From Nitriliruptoraceae bacterium (GTDB taxonomy: Bacteria > Actinomycetota > Nitriliruptoria > Nitriliruptorales > Nitriliruptoraceae), in the NCBI GenBank assembly GCA_007121785.1, contig SKJX01000219.1, positions 1 through 33,827 on the forward strand: 33,827 bases of DNA, given 5' to 3'. This document shows, one piece after another, positions 16,820 to 23,966 of this stretch (position 1 is its first letter; each line of letters opens with the position of its first letter). The position numbers and the translations under genes were made by a program. Below the pieces are notes generated by a model, which saw only the letters and a program-made list of their open reading frames with translations, was not told where the DNA came from and ran no database searches.

Positions 16820-17836
16820 TCAGTACAGCCCCGATGGTCGGAACCGGGCGTCGTGAGCACGCATCGCGAACTTGTCACTCATGCCGGAAACGTAGTCCAC
16901 CGCGGCCTGCAGGTCCGTCGAGGTGTCCAGTCGGTAGCTGTCCGGGATCTCGTCCGGGTGGTCGCGGTACCAGCCGACCAGGTCCTGGATCACGCGCACC
17001 GCCCGGGCCGCGTGCGCACGTGCTTCCGGACGCAGGTAGACGTGGTCGAACATCCAGGTCCGCAGTTCGGTCATCGGCTCGAGGTGCTCCGGCGCCATCG
17101 CGACCTCGCCGGCCCGGATCGAGTCGTCGATGACCATCTCGATCATCGTGTCGATCCACTGACGGCCGGGCGGGCCGAACCGCTCACGCAGATGGACGGG
17201 GATGTCCTCGGGATGCAGCACCCCGGCCCGCTGGGCGTCCTGTGCATCGTGCGCGAGGTAGGCGATCCGGTCGGCGAACCGGCACACCATGCCTTCGGCG
17301 GTCGACGGTGGCGGATCGTTGCGCCAACTGGACTGCCGTATGCCTTCGCGGACCTCCCGGGTGAGGTTCAGGGGCTCGAGCACCTCCACGATCCGAACGC
17401 CGTGGATCGCGTGCTGCCAGCCACCCTCCACGAACGGCGACAGGGCGTCCTCGCCGGTGTGACCGAACGGTGCGTGGCCGATGTCATGGCCGAGACAGAT
17501 CGCTTCCACCAGCGCTTCGTTCAACGCCAGCGCGTTGGCGATCGAGCGGCCGACCTGGGCGACCTGCAGCGTGTGCGTCAGCCGGGTCACGAAGTGATCG
17601 CCCTCGGGGTTGAGGAACACCTGGGTCTTGTGCTTCAGGCGCCGGAACGCCTTGCAGTGCAGGATGCGGTCGCGGTCGCGCTCGAACGTGGTGCGGTAGG
17701 GATCCTCCGGCTCCGGGTGGTCGCGGGGCTGCGCCCGGCTCGCCAACGTGGCGATAGGCGCCAGCCGCTCCGCCTCCTCTGCCTCGCGCACCTCCCGGGT
17801 GCGACGCTGCAGGACCTCCCGTTGCGTTGAACGCAT
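16820..17836 (-). CDS. dgt: Deoxyguanosinetriphosphate triphosphohydrolase-like protein
   Basis: A 338-residue HD-domain hydrolase of the dGTPase family, which cleaves dNTPs to nucleoside and triphosphate. The metal-binding residues appear as RLTHTLQVAQVG and the paired ICLGHDIGHAPFGHTGEDAL region (His-Asp near residues 117-118). ADRIAYLAHDAQDA supplies the later conserved Asp. FRRLKHKTQVF is also diagnostic. The ATG at 17834-17836 has GGAGGAAGC at good spacing; a GTG one codon earlier is less well placed. It is the first gene of a run with the ABC exporter, the ATPase frame starting at or just after its stop. Confidence 0.92.
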   Translation of the reverse strand: MRSTQREVLQRRTREVREAEEAERLAPIATLASRAQPRDHPEPEDPYRTTFERDRDRILHCKAFRRLKHKTQVFLNPEGDHFVTRLTHTLQVAQVGRSIANALALNEALVEAICLGHDIGHAPFGHTGEDALSPFVEGGWQHAIHGVRIVEVLEPLNLTREVREGIRQSSWRNDPPPSTAEGMVCRFADRIAYLAHDAQDAQRAGVLHPEDIPVHLRERFGPPGRQWIDTMIEMVIDDSIRAGEVAMAPEHLEPMTELRTWMFDHVYLRPEARAHAARAVRVIQDLVGWYRDHPDEIPDSYRLDTSTDLQAAVDYVSGMSDKFAMRAHDARFRPSGLY

Positions 17837-17911
17837 CACGCTTCCTCCAGGCAGGGGGTCATCGATCGGACCACCCGACGCGCGGACGAGGGTCGCAGCT
17901 CGTGCCGGCGA

Positions 17912-18835
17912 TCAGATCGGGGCGATGGGGTTCTTGGCGGGTGCACCGCCGTCACCCGAGTGGCCGCCGTCGGGCTCCTCCGCGCCGATGTCCACCGACC
18001 GGGTCGGGCCGCGGATGATACGACGGCGGAGCCGACCGCTCGCGGTGTCGACCAGCAGGGTGATCAGGATCATCACCGCCAGGGAGGTCCCGGCCCCGGC
18101 GAAGTCACGGACCTGGCCGATCTGCCGCACCAGCAGCGTGCCGATACCCCCGGCGCCGACCGCGCCGGCCACGGCCGAGTTGCGGATGTTGATCTCGAAC
18201 CGGTAGAGCCAGAGCGCGATCACCTCCGGCATCACCTGCGGGATCACCGACCAGCGGATCCGTTGAAGCCGGCCACCACCGCTGGCGTCGGCTGCCTCCA
18301 ACGGGCCGGGATCGATGCCCTCGATCACCTCCGCGGTGAGCTTGCCGATCGTGCCGATCGAACTGATCCCCAGCGCCACAGCCACCGCCATCGGCTGGAG
18401 ACCGAAGATCGGGATGAACAGGATCAGGAAGATGATCTCGGGGACCGCACGGAAGAAGTTCAGCACCTGCCGGGCGACGAACACCGTCGGCCGCTTGCTG
18501 AGGTTCTGCGCCGCGAGGAACCCCAACGGGAACGAGCACGCGGCGGCGATCATCGTGCCGATCCAGGCCATGCCGAGGGAGATGACCATCTCCTCCACGG
18601 CCTGGCCCAGCACCGACAGATCGGGTGGGCCGTACATCAGCCCGAGGTAGGTCACGATGCGTTCGGGGAGCTGCGCGAGCCCGGACAACTCGATGTCGAC
18701 CGTCGAGGTCGTCCCGAACCACAGCACCAGCAAGGTGATGGTCACGACCCAACGGAACCGGGCGAACGGCTTCTCCGGCCGCACGATCTCCTCGTTGCGG
18801 CGACGGGCCTGATCGTCGGTGGTCGGCGCGCTCAC
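17912..18835 (-). CDS. phnE: Phosphonate/phosphite-type ABC transporter permease, second copy
   Basis: A 307-residue membrane permease of the BPD_transp_1 family. The ATPase-contact loop is EAADASGGGRLQRIRWSVIP and the PhnE-type signature near the end is VAGAVGAGGIGTLL. About six membrane segments follow a polar N-terminal 40 residues. The GTG start at 18835 overlaps the stop of the other phnE (GTGA), with AAGAGG before it. An upstream in-frame ATG-like start within phnE would only add shadow sequence. The polar 25-residue tail has no clear function. It is the last gene of phnD-phnC-phnE-phnE. Confidence 0.9.
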   Translation of the reverse strand: MSAPTTDDQARRRNEEIVRPEKPFARFRWVVTITLLVLWFGTTSTVDIELSGLAQLPERIVTYLGLMYGPPDLSVLGQAVEEMVISLGMAWIGTMIAAACSFPLGFLAAQNLSKRPTVFVARQVLNFFRAVPEIIFLILFIPIFGLQPMAVAVALGISSIGTIGKLTAEVIEGIDPGPLEAADASGGGRLQRIRWSVIPQVMPEVIALWLYRFEINIRNSAVAGAVGAGGIGTLLVRQIGQVRDFAGAGTSLAVMILITLLVDTASGRLRRRIIRGPTRSVDIGAEEPDGGHSGDGGAPAKNPIAPI

Positions 18836-19662
18836 AGCAGCCTCTTGCGCATCGCGATGGAGATCCGGTCGACGAGGAACACCACGAGGAAGAACCCGAC
18901 GACCACCCCCCACATCCGGTCGTACTGGCCCCGCTGGTAGTAGTTGTTCAGCGGTTCACCGATACCACCGGCACCGACGAACCCGAGCACCGCCGAGCCA
19001 CGGAGGTTGATCTCGAAGGTGTAGAGCGAGAACGAGACGTAGTTCGGCAGGACCTGCGGCAGCAGGGCGGTCCGGACCATCTGCAGGTGCGAGGCGCCGC
19101 TGGCCCGGGCTGACTCGATCGGTCCCGGGTCGACGCCATCGACCGTGTCGCTGGTCAGCTTGGCGATGACCGCGACCGACAGGAAGAACAGCGCCAGGAC
19201 ACCGGGCAGTACCCCGCGGCCGATCATGGCCACGAACAGCACCGCGTACACCAGGTCGGGGATGGCGCGGACGACGCTGTTGAAGTTCTTGACCAGGACG
19301 TACACCGTCTTGTTCGGTGCGCCGGTCACGGAGTTGAACAGCGCCAGCGGCAGCCCGAACAGCGCGCCGAGCATGGTGGCGATCGTCGCCATCTGGAAGG
19401 TCTCGGCGAACCCTTGCCGCACCACCTCGGACTCGAAGCGGGTCCAGTCGATGTTGAGCAGGCCCTCGTAGGCCGGGTTGGTCCGGGTGAAGTTCTCGAT
19501 GATCTCGGTGATCGAGAACGCGATGCCGTAGGTCCAGTCGTACCCGGCCGCGATCGTGATGGCGATGAACCCGAGGACGCCGAGGACCGCGAACGCCGTC
19601 GGGGGCGGCTTCGTGGGCCGCGCCGAGGTGCCTTTCGGCGGCGAGGAGGCGTCCAGGCTCAC
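18832..19662 (-). CDS. phnE: Phosphonate/phosphite-type ABC transporter permease, first copy
   Basis: A 276-residue permease with the contact loop ESARASGASHLQMVRTALLP and the signature VLGFVGAGGIGEPL. It shares the fold and these blocks with the next gene. Two different PhnE proteins suggest a heterodimeric channel, as known for several phosphonate and phosphite uptake systems. The GTG overlaps the phnC stop by four bases. Confidence 0.9.
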   Translation of the reverse strand: MSLDASSPPKGTSARPTKPPPTAFAVLGVLGFIAITIAAGYDWTYGIAFSITEIIENFTRTNPAYEGLLNIDWTRFESEVVRQGFAETFQMATIATMLGALFGLPLALFNSVTGAPNKTVYVLVKNFNSVVRAIPDLVYAVLFVAMIGRGVLPGVLALFFLSVAVIAKLTSDTVDGVDPGPIESARASGASHLQMVRTALLPQVLPNYVSFSLYTFEINLRGSAVLGFVGAGGIGEPLNNYYQRGQYDRMWGVVVGFFLVVFLVDRISIAMRKRLL

Positions 19663-20438
19663 AGCTCCGCCGCCTTCGACTCGAGCACGTCGTCGGCGGT
19701 CAGACTACGACCGTAGATGTCACGGAACACGGTCTCGTCCGCGGACTCCCCCGGTCCGTCGTAGACGAGTTCCCCGGCTCGCAGCCCCACGATGCGGTCG
19801 GCGTAGGCGCGGGCGAGGTCGAGGAAGTGCAGGTTGACCAGCATCGTCAGCCCGAGATCGCGACAGATGCCCTTGAGATCACGCATCACCAGATGGCTGG
19901 TCGGCGGATCGAGCGACGCCGTGGGTTCGTCGGCGAGGACGGCCGACGGCTGTTGCGCGAGGGCACGGGCGATACCCACCCGTTGCTGCTGACCACCGGA
20001 GAGGTTCGAAGCGCGGACGTAGGCCTTCTCCACGATCTCCACGCGCTCGAGGGCCTGCATCGCCAGTTCGACGTCGCCCTTGGTGTAGGCACCGATCAGC
20101 GTGCGCCACAGGCTGGTGCGATGCAGCCGCCCCATCAGGACGTTGTTGAGCACCGTGGTGCGCTTCACGAGGTTGTGGGTCTGGAAGATCATCCCCACCT
20201 CCGCACGGAGCGCCCGCAGCTCCTTCTTGTCCTTGACGCGGACCTCCCGGTCGCCGACGAAGCAGCGACCCTCGGTCAGCGGCACCAGACCGTTGACGGC
20301 CCGGATCAGCGTCGACTTGCCCGCCCCCGACAGCCCGACGATGACGATGAACTCGCCGGCGCCGAGTTCGAGGTTGATGTCCTTGAGGGCCTGGACGCCG
20401 CCGGGGTAGGTCACCGACGCGTGCTCGAAGCGGATCAT
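19659..20438 (-). CDS. phnC: Phosphonate/phosphite-type ABC transporter ATP-binding protein
   Basis: A 259-residue importer ATPase. Walker A is GLSGAGKST, the signature LSGGQQQRVGIARAL, Walker B AVLADEPTASLD, and the switch His lies in VNLHFLDLA, the PhnC form of this motif. GMIFQTHNLVKRTTVLNNVL is the Q-loop region typical of PhnC. The ATG has GAGGACCTC upstream. It is separated from phnD by 83 bases holding a perfect 36-bp palindrome, then runs into both phnE genes by 4-base overlaps. Confidence 0.94.
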   Translation of the reverse strand: MIRFEHASVTYPGGVQALKDINLELGAGEFIVIVGLSGAGKSTLIRAVNGLVPLTEGRCFVGDREVRVKDKKELRALRAEVGMIFQTHNLVKRTTVLNNVLMGRLHRTSLWRTLIGAYTKGDVELAMQALERVEIVEKAYVRASNLSGGQQQRVGIARALAQQPSAVLADEPTASLDPPTSHLVMRDLKGICRDLGLTMLVNLHFLDLARAYADRIVGLRAGELVYDGPGESADETVFRDIYGRSLTADDVLESKAAEL

Positions 20439-20461
20439 GCGAGGTCCTCGCTGGCCGGCCC

Positions 20462-20497
20462 TCGGGTGCCTCGCGCCTGCAGGCGCGAGGCACCCGA
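20462..20497. repeat. Perfect 36-bp palindrome between phnD and phnC
   Basis: Bases 20462-20479 are the exact reverse complement of 20480-20497, 18 bp per arm with no spacer, centred on CCTGCAGG. As RNA it folds into a very stable hairpin 24 bases after the phnD stop. This position is typical for partial termination or 3'-end protection that keeps the binding protein more abundant than the membrane parts. It could instead be a full terminator. Confidence 0.8.
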
Positions 20498-20521
20498 CGA
20501 CCTCACGTGATGGGGTGCAAC

Positions 20522-21619
20522 TCAGTCGAGCAGTTCACCGAGCTCCTGGTCGACCTCCCGGGCGTTCTGGAAGTCGTCCGGATCAGCTTCACGGAACCCA
20601 TCGATGTTGTAGAGCTCGAGCAGGACCTCGCCGTCCTCCTCGTCCTCGGCGATGTCGAGCAACGCGTCGACGATGGCCTGCTTGAGGTCCTCCGGCAGGT
20701 CCGGACGCACCACGAACCCGTCGTTGGGGATCGGGTCCGACCAGGCGAACACCACGACCTCCTCACCGACGTCGGGGAACTCGTCCACGACCTCCTCACG
20801 GGCGTCGTTGAACGACACGCCGACGTCCGCGTCGCGGTTGTAGACCGCCAGGACCGACTCCGGGTGGCCGCCCGCGGTGAACGTGTCGAGCTCACCGAGG
20901 TCGTAGCCCTGCTGGATCAGCCCGTAGGCGGGGAAGACCTGGCCGGACGCGGAGCCTTCCGAGACGAAGGAGATCGACGCATCACCGACGTTCTCGAGGA
21001 ACTCGAGCCCGACCGGACCCTCCTCGGGACTCGGCACCTCGTTGACGCCGTTGCAGAAGAGCATCGTGTACTCCTCGCCGTCGTCCTCGTAGATCTCCTC
21101 GACCGGCTCATCACCGCAGTAGGTGTCCGGGTCGTTGGTGAACCACTGGGAGACGTAGAGGAACTCGCCGAAGCGCTCCGACTGCAGGATCGGCTCGGCG
21201 TCGGCCTGGTCCATGGCTCGCGCCACGTTGACCGGGCCGAAGCCGCCACCGATGTCGGCGGCGCCGGACTGCAACCCGACGATCACCGCCTGGTAGTCGG
21301 TCGGGACCTCGGCCTGGACCTCGATGCCCAGCCGCTCACCGAGCATCTCGCCGAGCACATCGGCGTCGTCGAGCAGCTCCGAAGCGTCCTCGGCCGGCTG
21401 GAGCGTCAGCACCAGCTGGTCCGGCCAGTCGTCGCCGGGTTCAGCGGCGGCGTCCTCGTCCGCATCGTCATCGACGTCATCGACGTCGTCGACGTCCTCG
21501 TCGTCCTCGACCGTCTCCTCGGGGTCGGTGTCGACCTCGTCGGCGTCCTCAGCGTCACCACAGGCGGCGAGCACCATGCCGCCCGCGAGGAACGCGGCGG
21601 CCCAGTTCCGGATCTTCAT
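20522..21619 (-). CDS. phnD: Phosphate/phosphite/phosphonate ABC transporter substrate-binding lipoprotein
   Basis: A 365-residue secreted binding protein. The signal peptide ends in the lipobox LAAC with lipidated Cys20. Residues 21-65 are an extremely acidic Asp/Glu spacer encoded by short repeats. The PhnD-like domain follows, with DYQAVIVGLQSGAADIGGGFGP early and the later NRDADVGVSFND. Two cysteines (TYCGDE and LFCNG) could form a disulfide. The ATG follows CAGGAG at a slightly long ten bases. The ligand cannot be read: no C-P lyase or phosphite dehydrogenase gene is in the window. No clear Pho box is visible upstream. Confidence 0.9.
   Translation of the reverse strand: MKIRNWAAAFLAGGMVLAACGDAEDADEVDTDPEETVEDDEDVDDVDDVDDDADEDAAAEPGDDWPDQLVLTLQPAEDASELLDDADVLGEMLGERLGIEVQAEVPTDYQAVIVGLQSGAADIGGGFGPVNVARAMDQADAEPILQSERFGEFLYVSQWFTNDPDTYCGDEPVEEIYEDDGEEYTMLFCNGVNEVPSPEEGPVGLEFLENVGDASISFVSEGSASGQVFPAYGLIQQGYDLGELDTFTAGGHPESVLAVYNRDADVGVSFNDAREEVVDEFPDVGEEVVVFAWSDPIPNDGFVVRPDLPEDLKQAIVDALLDIAEDEEDGEVLLELYNIDGFREADPDDFQNAREVDQELGELLD
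21466..21511. repeat. Short tandem repeat coding the acidic spacer of PhnD
   Basis: Degenerate 9-base units reading CATCGACGT or CGTCGACGT on the plus strand, followed by more CCTCGTCGT-like units. On the coding strand they give Val-Asp-Asp repeats. Such tracts vary in length easily. Confidence 0.6.
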
Positions 21620-21644
21620 ACGCGTCGTACTCCTGCTGTTGGGG

Positions 21645-21675
21645 GTGTGCGGGCACACGGACGAGCCTGTCCGTG
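21645..21675. promoter_or_regulatory. Two adjoining palindromes upstream of phnD
   Basis: GTGTGC-GG-GCACAC (21645-21658) overlaps a second inverted repeat, CACGGAC-GAGCCT-GTCCGTG (21656-21675). They fill the 76-base gap between the nucleotidase stop and phnD. They may be an operator for phnD, a terminator for the gene before, or both. Confidence 0.4.
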
Positions 21676-21695
21676 AGCTTCTCCCGGGCGTGCGG

Positions 21696-22268
21696 TCAGC
21701 CGGCGAGCACGCTCGCCGCCTCACGCACCACCTGGTCGAACTCCTGCCAGTCGTGGACATCGATGGCGCCATCCACCGGTTCGTTCCACGGTCGGACGAA
21801 CCGGCACACCACCGCTGCGGCGGACCGAGCGGCGGCGATGCGATGGACCTGGTCAGGAGCATCGTCCAGGTAAACGTCACAAGCGATCCCGTGCTTGGCA
21901 TCCGTGAAGTGGATCTCACGGGTCGGGATCCGGTGATCGGCCAGCCACTCGAGCGTGTCGTGCACGGCCCAGTCGGGCTTGGCCGAGATGATCACGATGT
22001 CGTGGCCAGCCCGGTTGAGGCCACGCAGCGTCTCGACCGCGGTCGGGTAGGGCTCCAGATGCCGGAAGACGCTGTGCCCACCGTGGTCGCGAGCCCAGTT
22101 CCAGAACGACGGCATGTCCGCGAAGTGGGTCAGCTCGACCGGGCTGTCCCACGTCGTGACCATCTCCGGCGACAAGGTGGCGCCGAAGCCAGCGTTGTAC
22201 GCCTGCGTCCAGCCACGGTTGAAATCCGCGACGACGCCGTCCAGATCGATCCCGAGTCGGAGTCCCAT
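21696..22268 (-). CDS. 5'(3')-deoxyribonucleotidase-like HAD phosphatase
   Basis: A 190-residue HAD hydrolase. Motif I is GIDLDGVVADF with the nucleophile Asp8 and the acid/base Asp10, motif II is Ser95 in IISAKP, motif III is Lys125, and motif IV is Asp135-Asp136 in VYLDDAPDQV. The cap region with ELTHFADMPSFW fits the NT5C (5'(3')-deoxyribonucleotidase) subgroup, so dephosphorylation of nucleotides is likely but not certain. The ATG at 22268 is preceded by TAGCAT seven bases upstream and no ribosome site, a leaderless layout. A further ATG at 22277 falls inside that -10 box. Confidence 0.85.
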   Translation of the reverse strand: MGLRLGIDLDGVVADFNRGWTQAYNAGFGATLSPEMVTTWDSPVELTHFADMPSFWNWARDHGGHSVFRHLEPYPTAVETLRGLNRAGHDIVIISAKPDWAVHDTLEWLADHRIPTREIHFTDAKHGIACDVYLDDAPDQVHRIAAARSAAAVVCRFVRPWNEPVDGAIDVHDWQEFDQVVREAASVLAG

Positions 22269-22275
22269 GATCCAC

Positions 22276-22281
22276 ATGCTA
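22276..22281 (-). promoter_or_regulatory. Candidate -10 hexamer TAGCAT of a leaderless nucleotidase transcript
   Basis: TAGCAT ends seven bases before the ATG at 22266-22268 and no ribosome site is present. The arrangement is identical to the GNAT gene at 14203. Confidence 0.45.
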
Positions 22282-22357
22282 CGGCCATGCCCGGCAGGAC
22301 ACGACCGTGGTCGTAGGCGGTACGACGGGTTGTCACCCATCCGACGCCGAACCGTAG

Positions 22358-22612
22358 CTACCGGGTCACCTGCGGACCGAGCAGCCCCGCGTGCCGCCTC
22401 CCGGTCGAGCGTGGAGCGGACACCCCTTGGCCCACCGTACGAGCGACGCGACCGTCCACCGGGGCCACGGGATCGAGCAGTTCGAAGCGTCCGTGGTCGA
22501 GGCGCGGCACGAGCCACGGTGCGTCCGCGATCACCGCGACGTCCACCGGGGTCGGCGGGTCGCCGCGGGTGGCGCCGTGGTCGCCAGCGCCAGGCACCAG
22601 GCGACGAGCCAC
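22358..22612 (-). other. Coding-like continuation in another frame, possible frameshifted 3' part
   Basis: This frame overlaps the end of the 22531-23019 gene and runs 170 bases beyond it. From about 22560 its third codon positions are almost all G or C and it reads as normal protein, for example VDVAVIADAPWLVPRLDHG. The upstream frame degenerates at the same point into an Arg/Pro/Thr tail. It is best read as the true C-terminus joined by a one-base frameshift near 22555-22575. A separate small gene with GTG at 22612 is the alternative. Confidence 0.4.
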
Positions 22613-23019
22613 GGCAGCGGCTCGGGCACGTCGCCGGACCGTCGTACCAGATCGTGGATGGGGCGACGAAGCGGACGCTGCGTCAGGCTGAGCAGGTCCC
22701 GATCCTCGGCGTCGGTGACCCGCCAGCGGCGACGCCAGCCACCCCGCGGTGTGACGATGGCGGTGAGCTCGTCGAGTTGAACCTCGAACCGTTCGCCGAT
22801 CAGGCCGGTCCGCACGATCGTCGCCACCGGCCGACCGTCGGGGTCACTGACCCACCACTCGCTCGCCGCGGGCGGACGCTCGACCTGCCACCGTCGGCGG
22901 TCGGCGTGGTGGATGGCACCGACATCACGGTCGGGCTGCACCTCGAGCACCGCGACGCGGGTCTCGTCCACGACCACCACATGGGTCCTCGGCGGTCCCG
23001 GTGCGCGGTGGATCTCCAT
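22531..23019 (-). CDS. Uncharacterised protein, possibly tubby/LURP-one-like, probably frameshifted
   Basis: A 162-residue protein I cannot name. The middle (about residues 50-125) alternates short strands such as WWVSDPDGRPVATIVRT and WRVTDAEDRDLLSLTQ. This pattern is reminiscent of the beta-barrel of LURP-one/scramblase-like proteins, a weak likeness only. A hydrophobic WLVAWCLALATT follows. After it the sequence turns into a basic tail ending at 22531, while a coding-like frame continues on the other side, so the natural protein probably runs to about 22358. The ATG at 23019 follows GAAGGCGG. The MaoC gene stops 60 bases before it, so the two are likely co-transcribed. Confidence 0.6.
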   Translation of the reverse strand: MEIHRAPGPPRTHVVVVDETRVAVLEVQPDRDVGAIHHADRRRWQVERPPAASEWWVSDPDGRPVATIVRTGLIGERFEVQLDELTAIVTPRGGWRRRWRVTDAEDRDLLSLTQRPLRRPIHDLVRRSGDVPEPLPWLVAWCLALATTAPPAATRRPRWTSR

Positions 23020-23079
23020 CGACCCGCCTTCTGCGAGCGGTCCGACGAAGCGGTGGTCCTCCGCCGCGGACGCCTGGTG

Positions 23080-23589
23080 TCACTCGCCCAACTGCGGTTC
23101 GGGTCGGCCCGGCTGGCCGTCGAACCCGTGACCACGTCGCGGCACCAGCACGCTGCGGACGAACTCGCACACCACCGTGCCGTCCTGGGTGTAGCCGATC
23201 GTGCGGACCTTGACGATGCCACGGTCGGGCTTGGATCTGGACTCCCGGACCTCGAGCACCTCCGTCTCCGAGTAGATCGTGTCGCCGTGGAAGGTCGGGT
23301 TCGCGTGCTTGAGCGACTCGATCTCCAGGTTGGCGATCGCCCGACCGGAGACGTCGGGTACCGACTGGCCCAGGACGACCGAGTACACCAGGTTGCCGAC
23401 GACCATCGCCCGACCCGTCGGGCTGGCCGCCGCGGCGTAGTGGTCATCACTGTGCAGCGGATGCTGGTTCATCGTGATCGAGCAGAAGAGGATGTCCTCG
23501 GCCTGCGTGATGGTCTTCCCCGGCCAGTGCTTGTAGACGTCGCCGACCGTGAAGTCGTCGAGGAAACGTCCGAAATCGGCCGTCGGCAT
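23080..23589 (-). CDS. MaoC-family mesaconyl-CoA hydratase (beta-methylmalyl-CoA dehydratase)
   Basis: A 169-residue single hotdog-domain protein. It carries DDFTVGDVYKHWPGKTIT, then the hydratase core MNQHPLHSDDHYA (residues 40-52), VGNLVYSVVLGQSVPDVSG, IANLEIESLKHANPTFHGDT, and the end VKVRTIGYTQDGTVVCEF. From memory these blocks match the MaoC protein beside ccr and meaA in Streptomyces, which interconverts mesaconyl-CoA and beta-methylmalyl-CoA in the ethylmalonyl-CoA pathway. Two CitE-type genes that would act on the product lie 1.2 kb away. The ATG follows AGGAGG. The main alternative is a general enoyl-CoA hydratase; it is not FabZ. Confidence 0.88.
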   Translation of the reverse strand: MPTADFGRFLDDFTVGDVYKHWPGKTITQAEDILFCSITMNQHPLHSDDHYAAAASPTGRAMVVGNLVYSVVLGQSVPDVSGRAIANLEIESLKHANPTFHGDTIYSETEVLEVRESRSKPDRGIVKVRTIGYTQDGTVVCEFVRSVLVPRRGHGFDGQPGRPEPQLGE

Positions 23590-23966
23590 CGTGGGTCCTC
23601 CTGTCGGTCCCAGCCTTACGATCAGGATCGGGCGTTCCGCCCGACCCGGCGGCGTCGTCGCTCGAAAACCTCGATGACGGACGTTAGCGGCTGGTTCGGC
23701 GAGGTCGCCCATCGGCGACCGCTCGCGCACCACAGCTCACGCGCAACCTCGACCCGACATCGCCCCGCAGCTGGCGTGTGGCGTCACGGACCACCGACCC
23801 CACGCACAAGCTCATGTCCGCTCTCCGGACACGATCACCGGAGCGTGCACGCAAGACGTGCGCACCGACCGCCCCGTACCCACCGGTCGCCGAGCAGGCT
23901 CCCCGAAGCAGCACCGACACCCAGATCCAGGAACCGGGCTCCGGGGGAGCCCGACAGGGGAGCTTC
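23590..23966. other. Divergent intergenic region between the MaoC gene and the SLH protein gene
   Basis: About 375 bases without a convincing gene. On the minus strand TAACGT (23681-23686) is a possible -10 for the MaoC gene. A small palindrome, TGTCCG-CTCTC-CGGACA, lies at 23815-23831 on the side of the SLH gene. An in-frame upstream extension of the SLH frame starts at 23778 but has no signal-peptide character and was not used. Confidence 0.5.

Noticed and set aside
23080-23589. MaoC protein as the missing fatty acid dehydratase (FabZ or HadB)
   Set aside because: Its conserved blocks fit the mesaconyl-CoA hydratase group and its neighbours are CitE-type genes.
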